Assembly (NCBI RefSeq): GCF_018373335.1
Contig: NZ_JAHAHH010000035.1
Coordinates: forward strand, 1 to 13,346
DNA: 13,346 nucleotides
Direction: 5' to 3'
Source: Negativicoccus succinicivorans
GTDB taxonomy: Bacteria > Bacillota > Negativicutes > Veillonellales > Negativicoccaceae
A model generated the notes under the pieces. The model was not told where the DNA came from, ran no database searches, and saw only the letters and a list, made by a program, of their open reading frames with translations. Below are positions 6,328 through 12,714 of this stretch, in pieces. Both the position numbers and the translations under genes were made by a program. Each line of letters opens with the position of its first letter. Position 1 is the first letter of the stretch.

Positions 6328-7092
6328 TCAATGCCACGCTTTAAGCGCCTGCGTCAATCGGGAAAGCCATTCTTTTTGACGGTCGTCGGCGCTGATTAAG
6401 ACCGCGTACACCTGACCGTTTTTCTTAAAAAGTTCGGCATGGGTGATTTCACGGTACAAAATACCTTTTTCCATGCGACTCGTCGTCCATGTCGCCGTGT
6501 AAACCCGATTGCCTTTGGTCGGCATGAACTCGACGGTTTCCGCGCGGTCGGGGATCGCGGGAATGACTTCGCTGTTCCAGTACGCCGCCGCTTCATCAAG
6601 CGTCATTTGTTGCGTCACGGAGTTTCGTTGCAAGCGATCCCGTTGCGCGTCGGAAGCGTTTCGATCCGACGGTTTCGCGTCGCGGCGATACACGACCAAA
6701 TTGCGCGTATCCGCCAAGCGATCTCTTTGCTCGGGAACTTGGTAACGCGCGCTTTGCTCTTTCTGTCCGGCGCGGTAAGCCGGACGCGTCCGATCATACC
6801 GCGACGTCACCGCGCGATCCTGCGGAATCACGGCGAGTGACGCGTACGCGAAGGCGGCCCGATTCTGTCGTACCAACAGGTAGTAGTCGCCGTTTTTAAA
6901 GCCTTTGTCCTTGTAAAAAGCGGAGATTTTCGTCGTATCATGCGGCCCACGCACCGATACTTCTCCCGCCACCTGCGTCGTGTCCTCGGGAAGCGTCCAT
7001 TTTCCCAAAGACGGCACGACCGCGTCCGCGGCCATCGCCGTATACCCCGAAACGAGCGCGGCAAGCGCGGCGGCGATCCATAATTGTTTCAT
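6328..7092 (-). CDS. Exported protein of unknown function
   Basis: I do not recognise this 254-residue protein. It starts with a clear signal peptide: MKQLW, a hydrophobic core to about residue 17, and a likely signal peptidase I site after Ala21 (AMA before ADAVV). It has no lipobox cysteine, so a soluble periplasmic or secreted protein is likely. Residues about 25-90 form a first compact region (SLGKWTLPED; GDYYLLVRQNRAAFAYASL). Residues about 91-160 are a charged stretch rich in Arg, Asp and Gln with little hydrophobic content, probably a flexible linker. Residues about 161-254 form a second region with alternating strands (RVYTATWTTSRMEKGILYREI; NGQVYAVLISADD) and a final amphipathic helix. 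AAGGGAG lies five bases before the ATG at 7092. It starts 13 bases after glnS and is probably cotranscribed with it. Confidence 0.85.
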   Translation of the reverse strand: MKQLWIAAALAALVSGYTAMAADAVVPSLGKWTLPEDTTQVAGEVSVRGPHDTTKISAFYKDKGFKNGDYYLLVRQNRAAFAYASLAVIPQDRAVTSRYDRTRPAYRAGQKEQSARYQVPEQRDRLADTRNLVVYRRDAKPSDRNASDAQRDRLQRNSVTQQMTLDEAAAYWNSEVIPAIPDRAETVEFMPTKGNRVYTATWTTSRMEKGILYREITHAELFKKNGQVYAVLISADDRQKEWLSRLTQALKAWH

Positions 7093-7105
7093 GACGTCTC
7101 CCTTC

Positions 7106-8806
7106 TTACTTGGCCTGCTTTTCTTTTTGTTTTTGCAATTTCGCCCAAGTGTCGCGCAAACCGACAATGCGATTCACGACGAGATGTTCTTTAGTCGTAT
7201 CCGGATCAATGACAAAATATCCCTGGCGCATGAATTGGAAACGCTCTCCCACGGGATAATCCAAAATCGCGGGCTCCGCGACCGCCTGTTTCACAACCAA
7301 CGAATCCGGATTGGCTTTCTCGACGAAATCGCGTCCGTCATCAGTATCGTCTTCCGGGAAGAGATAATCATACAAGCGGGCTTCGACAGGTACCGCCGTA
7401 TGCCTTTCCACCCAATGCACGACGCCTTTCACCTTGCGGTTGCTGCCGGGCGAGCCGCTCTTGGAATCCGGATCATAGGTGCACTTCAATTCAATAATTT
7501 CGCCGTTTTCATCTTTAACGACTTCTTCACAGCGAATAATGTAGGCGTTGCGCAAACGCACTTCACGGCCCGGCGCCAGACGGAAGAATTTTTTCACCGG
7601 TTCTTCCATAAAGTCCGCCCGTTCGATGTACAGTTCACGCGAAAACGGAACCATGCGTTCGCCCATATCCGGCGCGTCCTGGTTATTGGCGATCGGCAGT
7701 TCTTCGGTTTGCCCTTCCGGATAGTTGACCAACGTAATTTTCAACGGATCGAGCACCGTCATCAGGCGCGGCGCTTTATTTTTCAAATCTTCGCGAATGC
7801 AGAATTCGAGCAGGCTGATATCCACCATGCTGTCGTTTTTCGCGACCCCGATACGCTCGCAGAAATCCCGCAACGCTTCCGGCGTGTAGCCGCGGCGACG
7901 GATTCCCGAAATCGTCGGCATGCGCGGATCGTCCCAGCCGCTGACGATGTGTTCTTCCACCAACCGACGCAGTTTGCGTTTGCTGGTAATCATCGTGGTG
8001 ACATTCAGTCGGGCGAATTCAATCTGCCGCGGATGCTCCGGATCCGGCCAGCTTTCCAAGACCCAATTGTAGAGCGGACGATGCGCTTCAAATTCCAGCG
8101 TGCAGACCGAATGCGTGATCCGTTCGATCGCGTCCGAGAGCGGATGCGCGAAGTCGTACATCGGATAGATGCACCAGGTATCGCCGGTGCGATGGTGCGG
8201 CACGTGCAAAATCCGGTACAATACGGGATCGCGCATCACGAGGTTCGGCGACGCCATGTCGATCTTGGCGCGCAATACTTTTTCCCCGTCGGCGTAACGG
8301 CCCTCTTTCATTTCCTCAAATAAACGCAGGTTTTCTTCGATTGGGCGGTTACGGTACGGACTTTCCTTGCCCGGCGTGTTGAAATCGCCGCGGTACTCGC
8401 GGATTTCATCGCCCGAAAGATCGTCCACGTACGCTTTGCCCTCGCGGATCAGCTGCACGGCGTATTCGTACATTTGCGGGAAATAATCCGAAGCGAAACG
8501 CACTTCACCGTCCCAATGGAAACCGAGCCAATGCACGTCTTCTTCGATCGATTCGACGTACTCCACATCTTCTTTGGTCGGGTTCGTATCGTCAAAGCGC
8601 AAGTTGGTTTTACCCTGATATTTTTCTCCCAGACCGAAATTCAAGCAAATGCTTTTCGCGTGACCGATATGCAAATACCCGTTCGGTTCCGGCGGAAAAC
8701 GCGTATGCACCCGATTGTCGGTATACACATTGTTCGCGATATCCGCATTGATTTCCGCTTCGATAAAATTGCTGCTGGCCACTTCCGGCGTCTTCGTCTC
8801 CGTCAT
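7106..8806 (-). CDS. glnS: Glutaminyl-tRNA synthetase
   Basis: A class I aminoacyl-tRNA synthetase that charges tRNA-Gln with glutamine in the cytoplasm; 566 residues against 554 for E. coli. It shows TRFPPEPNGYLHIGHAKS with HIGH at 46-49, LRFDDTNPTKEDVEYV, YVDDLSGDEIREYRG, RAKIDMASPNLVMRDPVLYRI, the GlnRS-specific WCIYPMYDFAHPLSDA, TSKRK (274-278) as the KMSKS equivalent, and WDDPRMPTISGIRRRGYT. A C-terminal beta-barrel anticodon-binding part includes EVRLRNAYII and KVKGVVHWV. These distinguish it from GltX. AGGAGG lies five bases before the ATG. Many Firmicutes instead make Gln-tRNA through GatCAB, so this gene is of some phylogenetic interest. It is likely transcribed from the divergent region at 8807-8928 together with the exported-protein gene. 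Confidence 0.97.
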   Translation of the reverse strand: MTETKTPEVASSNFIEAEINADIANNVYTDNRVHTRFPPEPNGYLHIGHAKSICLNFGLGEKYQGKTNLRFDDTNPTKEDVEYVESIEEDVHWLGFHWDGEVRFASDYFPQMYEYAVQLIREGKAYVDDLSGDEIREYRGDFNTPGKESPYRNRPIEENLRLFEEMKEGRYADGEKVLRAKIDMASPNLVMRDPVLYRILHVPHHRTGDTWCIYPMYDFAHPLSDAIERITHSVCTLEFEAHRPLYNWVLESWPDPEHPRQIEFARLNVTTMITSKRKLRRLVEEHIVSGWDDPRMPTISGIRRRGYTPEALRDFCERIGVAKNDSMVDISLLEFCIREDLKNKAPRLMTVLDPLKITLVNYPEGQTEELPIANNQDAPDMGERMVPFSRELYIERADFMEEPVKKFFRLAPGREVRLRNAYIIRCEEVVKDENGEIIELKCTYDPDSKSGSPGSNRKVKGVVHWVERHTAVPVEARLYDYLFPEDDTDDGRDFVEKANPDSLVVKQAVAEPAILDYPVGERFQFMRQGYFVIDPDTTKEHLVVNRIVGLRDTWAKLQKQKEKQAK

Positions 8807-8865
8807 AATCTCCTCCTGCCGACAAACACTCCGTCTGCCGTTGTTCGTTCTTATATGTATCTTTT

Positions 8866-8874
8866 ATTTTACCA
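8866..8874 (-). promoter_or_regulatory. Possible extended -10 promoter of glnS
   Basis: TGGTAAAAT on the minus strand, about 60 bases before the glnS ATG. No -35 box is evident. The A/T-rich stretch 8851-8875 is the only promoter-like sequence upstream of glnS in the 122-base divergent gap. Confidence 0.45.
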
Positions 8875-8896
8875 CACTCTTTGCCGATCTGCGCCG

Positions 8897-8905
8897 TGGT
8901 ATAAT
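8897..8905 (+). promoter_or_regulatory. Extended -10 promoter of the FAH-family gene
   Basis: TGGTATAAT on the plus strand, 23 bases before the ATG at 8929. TTGCCG at 8881 is only 13 bases away from the hexamer and is unlikely to act as -35. The leader would be very short, about 17 bases, just enough for the AAAGGA ribosome binding site. Confidence 0.65.
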
Positions 8906-8928
8906 CAGCGTACAGAAAGGATGATATT

Positions 8929-9822
8929 ATGTTACGAATTGTGAGCTTTTCCTACCGCGGTTTGCCCGAATGGGGCATCGTGACCGCTGACGGCGCCCAC
9001 ATCTTGCGCGCCGCCGAGTTGGAAGAAGCATTATTCATACCGCTCCCCGCGACCGTCGCCGAATTGGTGGCGAACGGTCCCGAAGGTCTCGTAATTTTAC
9101 AAAGCGCGCTCACGCAAAAGGAGGAAAATGAAGCGCTCGCGCTGACGCCGCTCGCCTTTGATGAGGTGACTTGGGACGTGCCGCTCCTGCCGATCCGCAA
9201 TCTGTTTTGCGTCGGCCAAAATTACGCGGCTCATGTCAGCGAATTTTCCGGACAGGACGCGCCGCTTCCGTCGGCGCCCGTGTATTTCACGAAAGCGACG
9301 ACGACCGTGTTGCCGCATTTAGCGCCTCTGCCGCGTCATGCTGACGTAACGAAAGCGCTGGATTACGAAGGCGAACTGGCCGTCATCATCGGTCAGACGA
9401 CGCAACAGGTCGACAGCGCGCAGGCGTTGGATCACGTGTTCGGTTACACGATCGCCTGCGATGTCACCGCGCGTGATCTGCAAAGCGAACGCGGCCAATG
9501 GTTCTTGGGTAAAAGTCTTGACGGCAGCTGCCCGCTCGGCCCCGCGATTTTGGTCGGCACGCCGGACGAGCCGTTCCACCTGATCACGAAAGTCAACGGC
9601 GAATTGCGCCAAGCGGCGACAACCGATGAAATGCTCTTTTCCGTCGCGCAACTGATCGCCGATCTTTCGCAAATCGTCACCCTGCTCCCGGGCGATATTC
9701 TTTTAACGGGCACGCCCGCCGGTGTCGGCAAAGGCTTCACGCCGCCGCGCTATTTGCAATCGGGCGACACGATCGAAGTCACCATTGACGGGATCGGCAC
9801 GCTGCAAAATACGGTACAATAA
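8929..9822 (+). CDS. Fumarylacetoacetate hydrolase family protein
   Basis: A 297-residue member of the FAH superfamily, metal-dependent enzymes that cleave or decarboxylate C-C bonds of acyl-pyruvates and oxaloacetate-like substrates, or isomerise related compounds. An N-terminal region (1-85) precedes the catalytic domain. That domain has LFCVGQNYAAHV (92-103), the metal ligands Glu147 and Glu149 in DYEGELAVIIG, Asp178 in IACDVTARDLQ, the active-site Lys195 in GKSLDGSCPLGP, and GDILLTGTPAGVG near the end. All expected metal-binding residues are present, so it should be active. The substrate cannot be assigned, since no aromatic-degradation genes are nearby and it is a single-gene transcription unit. 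AAAGGA lies seven bases before the ATG. A strong terminator follows ten bases after the stop. Confidence 0.92.
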   Translation: MLRIVSFSYRGLPEWGIVTADGAHILRAAELEEALFIPLPATVAELVANGPEGLVILQSALTQKEENEALALTPLAFDEVTWDVPLLPIRNLFCVGQNYAAHVSEFSGQDAPLPSAPVYFTKATTTVLPHLAPLPRHADVTKALDYEGELAVIIGQTTQQVDSAQALDHVFGYTIACDVTARDLQSERGQWFLGKSLDGSCPLGPAILVGTPDEPFHLITKVNGELRQAATTDEMLFSVAQLIADLSQIVTLLPGDILLTGTPAGVGKGFTPPRYLQSGDTIEVTIDGIGTLQNTVQ

Positions 9823-9831
9823 TTTCCCACG

Positions 9832-9859
9832 AAAAAAAGCGGCTCACGCCGCTTTTTTT
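9832..9859. terminator. Bidirectional terminator between convergent FAH and OLD-family genes
   Basis: A perfect 12-bp stem (AAAAAAAGCGGC with GCCGCTTTTTTT) and a four-base TCAC loop. Runs of seven A and seven T make it work on both strands. It lies ten bases after the FAH stop and eight bases after the stop of the minus-strand OLD-family gene. Confidence 0.92.
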
Positions 9860-9866
9860 ATTGCCT

Positions 9867-11528
9867 TTATTTGGCTAACTCCGCCGCTCGTTCGATCGGA
9901 TATCGAAACGCGGGCGGAATCAGATCTTCATTCAGGTATTGCGCCAGCAAACGACCGACCAACACCCCTTTATTGCTGTAAAACCACGCGAAATAGTAAA
10001 ACCGTCGGCCCTCTTCATCGCGTCCGCCGATGCTTTTCAGTTTGCGCGACTGGAACATGCGTTTGGGATCCGGTTTCCATTTACCCACGGCGCGTTTGAC
10101 CATGTCCTTGTACACGAAATCGTCGCCTTCCGCCAATTCGTGCACGACCTGGTACAACACGTCCCATTTATTTTTCCGCGCGATATGCTCGACGATATCC
10201 AGCTCCAGACAAATTTCATCCGTAAAGAAAATATTTTCACCGCGCGGCGTCTTCATCCTGACGTCCCTGTCATAGAGCGACACCGTGCCGAGATGAAAGC
10301 GTTCGAAAAGCTGCGCGATCTTGACAATCGAGCTTTCGCCGCGCGCGTTAACCAGACAGACACCGAGAAAATCGAAATGGTAACCGAGCGTTCTGGCGAA
10401 ACCCGAGAACGCGCCGTACTCCGTCTCGCCTTCCACAATCAGCACCGAGCGGGCGAACAACGCCTCTTTCACTTCGGGGAAATGCATGATCAGGTGTTTT
10501 TCCACCCCCGGCTCGAAGCTGAATTCCGCGCCGTTGGCCGCGCGGACTTCCCCCGTCTTATCACGGTACAAGCGTAAAATATAGCGGTAATCGTCAATCA
10601 GACAATCCGTCGAGTTGGTGACGATGAACAGCTGTCCTTCCAAACCGTCAATGCCGAGAAAACGCTGAAAGAGTTCACACATCAGCGGACTTTCATTCGC
10701 CAAAATGCCGCGGTAAAACTCAATCAACGTGCGCTGGCGATACGGATGCTGGTGAATTTCCGGCTCGTCGATGCCGATAATGAGCGGCAGGTACTTGCGG
10801 CCTTTGTCATCGACAATCAAATAATCCCGAAACGGTTCGCGCGGATCGTCATTGAGCATCATCAATTCGCGCAACATCTGAAAGCCCGTCAGCATCAGCA
10901 TGCGGAACGTATCGTCCGTGTCGCGTTCCGAACCGTCGGACTCCGTCAGATAATCCACCCAGGTATCCAGCGAAGTGGAAAGACGATCCACCGCCGCGAC
11001 ATCCGCGCCGGAATGCTTCGCCATATCGTGCAGAATCGAACGCAGACGCTCGCCCTCTTCGGCGATGAATTGACCTAATATATCACGCAGATCGGCGCGC
11101 GCCTCTTCACTGAGTTCGTTGCGCTGCATGCCCGTCGGCAAATGCGTCAGATAGCGCACGGATTGCTTCCAGTCTTCGGGAAGCACATCATTATGTTCGA
11201 GATTGCGCATGGTGAACGTTTCCGCCCCGGGTTCCTGCGACACCTCCAGCCGCAGCATTCCGTCCGCGTCGTCACGCGCTTTCCCGTTGATCACCAGCTG
11301 ACGCCGATGCTCCATCTGCAAAGCGATAAACACGCGAATCGGTTTATTTTTATCGCGAAAATCGTCCGCGTCAAAACCTTTTTTCTCGTGTAAAGTTTCA
11401 AGTATCTTCAAAAAATTGGTTTTGCCGATATTATGCGAGCCGACCAAATAATTTTGCGTGCTGTCAAAAACCATCCGCACGTGACGAAAAGTACGATAAT
11501 TTTCAATTTCCATACTGACAATATGCAA
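9867..11528 (-). CDS. OLD-family ATPase with TOPRIM nuclease domain
   Basis: A 553-residue protein with the layout of overcoming-lysogenization-defect (OLD) nucleases: an ABC/SMC-type ATPase followed by a TOPRIM domain that cuts DNA. The start (LHIVSMEIENYRTF) is the usual opening strand. Walker A is GSHNIGKT (30-37, Lys36). Walker B is LIIGIDEPEIHQHP (Asp254, Glu255). TOPRIM has VLIVEGETEYGAF (Glu366), VNARGESS and LYDRD (Asp420, Asp422), then a C-terminal LIPPAFRYPIERAAELA segment. Two ATPase motifs are degenerate: the expected LSxGxQ signature before Walker B reads like DDTFRMLML, and the switch histidine (THSP) is replaced by TNSTD, with a long segment inserted before it. I chose the TTG at 11528: GGAGG lies eight bases upstream and a TATAAT at 11557-11562 falls downstream of the alternative ATG at 11585. 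It has no helicase partner, so it resembles the single-gene OLD class. Base composition looks like its neighbours. Confidence 0.85.
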   Translation of the reverse strand: MHIVSMEIENYRTFRHVRMVFDSTQNYLVGSHNIGKTNFLKILETLHEKKGFDADDFRDKNKPIRVFIALQMEHRRQLVINGKARDDADGMLRLEVSQEPGAETFTMRNLEHNDVLPEDWKQSVRYLTHLPTGMQRNELSEEARADLRDILGQFIAEEGERLRSILHDMAKHSGADVAAVDRLSTSLDTWVDYLTESDGSERDTDDTFRMLMLTGFQMLRELMMLNDDPREPFRDYLIVDDKGRKYLPLIIGIDEPEIHQHPYRQRTLIEFYRGILANESPLMCELFQRFLGIDGLEGQLFIVTNSTDCLIDDYRYILRLYRDKTGEVRAANGAEFSFEPGVEKHLIMHFPEVKEALFARSVLIVEGETEYGAFSGFARTLGYHFDFLGVCLVNARGESSIVKIAQLFERFHLGTVSLYDRDVRMKTPRGENIFFTDEICLELDIVEHIARKNKWDVLYQVVHELAEGDDFVYKDMVKRAVGKWKPDPKRMFQSRKLKSIGGRDEEGRRFYYFAWFYSNKGVLVGRLLAQYLNEDLIPPAFRYPIERAAELAK

Positions 11529-11533
11529 GCCCG

Positions 11534-11543
11534 TCACCTCCCC
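11534..11543 (-). promoter_or_regulatory. Ribosome binding site that fixes the OLD-family TTG start
   Basis: GGGGAGGTGA on the minus strand; its GGAGG is eight bases before the TTG at 11528. The next in-frame ATG (11513) is 23 bases from the site, too far. Confidence 0.75.
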
Positions 11544-11556
11544 AACTGTCAATTGT

Positions 11557-11562
11557 ATTATA
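11557..11562 (-). promoter_or_regulatory. Possible -10 box for the OLD-family gene
   Basis: A perfect TATAAT on the minus strand, 28 bases before the TTG at 11528, with no clear -35. Transcription would begin near 11550. The divergent gap 11529-11681 otherwise holds only the ddh promoter and short chance palindromes. Confidence 0.5.
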
Positions 11563-11623
11563 GCGTATTCCCCATCCGCATGCATAAATGCCGAAAAGAA
11601 ACACCACCTCCATTTTGAAAATT

Positions 11624-11632
11624 TGTTATAAT
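11624..11632 (+). promoter_or_regulatory. Extended -10 promoter of ddh
   Basis: TGTTATAAT on the plus strand in an A/T-rich stretch, 49 bases before the ddh ATG. TTGAAA at 11615 is too close to serve as a -35. Confidence 0.65.
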
Positions 11633-11681
11633 TAAAACTACAAATTTACATGTACATCATGCTTTCATAGGAAAGGATTGA

Positions 11682-12665
11682 ATGATTATGACAACAACCA
11701 CTACTCGCGTCGGCATCGTCGGTTACGGCAACATCGCGCGCGGCACGGAAATCGCGTTGCAGGCCGCCGCCGACATGGAGCTCGTCGCCATTTTTTCCCG
11801 CCGTTCGGGCATCACTTCGGCAAGCGGCACGCCGGTCTTTACGATGGATCAGATTCCCTCGTTTCAAGATAAAATCGATGTGATGATTCTCTGCGGCGGC
11901 TCCGCCAACGATCTCATGGAACAGGGGCTGGAAATCGGTCGCTATTTCCACGTCATCGACAGCTTTGACACGCACGCCAAAATTGAAGAACATTTCACCG
12001 GCATGGATCGCGTCGCCAAAGCGGCGGGCAAAGTAGCGCTCATCTCGATGGGCTGGGATCCGGGTCTCTTCTCGCTGATGCGTCTTTTGGGCGAAGCCGC
12101 TTTGCCGCATGGTAAAAATTACACCTTCTGGGGCCGCGGCATCAGTCAAGGTCACTCCAACGCGATCCGCCGCATTCCGGGCGTCGCCGACGCCAAACAG
12201 TACACCGTTCCCAAGGAAGAATACCTCGAACGCGCACGCAACGGTGAAATGAGCGACTTCACAGCGCAAGAATCGCATTTACGCGAATGCTACGTCGTTT
12301 TGGAAGACGGCGCGGACAAAGCGCGGGTCGAAAACGAAATCCGCCACCTCAAAAATTATTTTGAAGGCTATGAAACGGAAATTCATTTCATCTCGCAGGA
12401 AGAACTCGATCGTGACCATGCCGCGATGCCGCACGGCGGCTTCGTTCTGCGCGTCGGTGAAACGCAGCCGCAGGAAGCGCAAGTCATGGAATACAACCTG
12501 CGTCTGGCGAGCAATCCGAACTTCACCTCCAGCGTCATCATCGCGTACACGCGCGCGCTGATGCGCATGGCCGCGGAAGGCAAAACCGGTTGCATCACCA
12601 TCTTCGATGTGCCGCCGGCCTACCTGCTCGCGAAAACTCCGGAAGAAATTCGCCATCTGCTGTAA
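11682..12665 (+). CDS. ddh: meso-Diaminopimelate D-dehydrogenase
   Basis: Catalyses the reversible NADPH-dependent reductive amination of L-2-amino-6-oxopimelate to meso-diaminopimelate in one step, bypassing the succinylase or acetylase branches. The product feeds lysine and peptidoglycan. The 327-residue protein, close to the 320 of Corynebacterium glutamicum, follows that sequence closely. It has the dinucleotide loop VGIVGYGNIARG (10-21), FSRR (about 38-41) for the NADP phosphate, LCGGSANDLMEQG, VIDSFDTHAKI, ISMGWDPGLFSLMR, YTFWGRGISQGHSNAIRRIPGV, MPHGGFVL and NPNFTSSVIIAYTRAL. I took the first ATG (AAAGG five bases upstream); a second ATG two codons later is possible. It is a single-gene unit with its own promoter and terminator, divergent from the OLD-family gene. 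No other dap genes are in the window. Confidence 0.95.
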   Translation: MIMTTTTTRVGIVGYGNIARGTEIALQAAADMELVAIFSRRSGITSASGTPVFTMDQIPSFQDKIDVMILCGGSANDLMEQGLEIGRYFHVIDSFDTHAKIEEHFTGMDRVAKAAGKVALISMGWDPGLFSLMRLLGEAALPHGKNYTFWGRGISQGHSNAIRRIPGVADAKQYTVPKEEYLERARNGEMSDFTAQESHLRECYVVLEDGADKARVENEIRHLKNYFEGYETEIHFISQEELDRDHAAMPHGGFVLRVGETQPQEAQVMEYNLRLASNPNFTSSVIIAYTRALMRMAAEGKTGCITIFDVPPAYLLAKTPEEIRHLL

Positions 12666-12676
12666 TACGTAAATAA

Positions 12677-12706
12677 AAAAAAGAGAACCTCTCGGTTCTC
12701 TTTTTT
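12677..12706. terminator. Bidirectional terminator between ddh and the VTT-family gene
   Basis: A 13-bp stem (AAAAAAGAGAACC with GGTTCTCTTTTTT) and a TCTC loop, flanked by more A on the left and ATTT on the right. It lies 11 bases after the ddh stop and eight bases after the stop of the minus-strand gene at 12715, so it serves both. Confidence 0.92.
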
Positions 12707-12714
12707 ATTTGCGT

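Noticed and set aside
6980..8323. A 447-codon open frame on the plus strand, opposite glnS
   Set aside because: It lies entirely over strongly recognisable glnS and exported-protein codons, has no plausible ribosome binding site, and its translation is basic, low in domain-like pattern and typical of an antisense shadow in a GC-rich gene.
11529..11585. Upstream extension of the OLD-family gene to an ATG at 11585
   Set aside because: The frame there crosses the TATAAT box and the GGAGG site, so it would lie in promoter and leader DNA.
11647..11657. Overlapping short palindromes TACATGTA and ATGTACAT in the ddh leader
   Set aside because: Eight-base palindromes in A/T-rich DNA are common by chance and nothing else marks them as an operator.
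11646..12278. A 210-codon minus-strand open frame opposite ddh
   Set aside because: ddh matches its family from end to end, and the reverse frame has no start signal of note.
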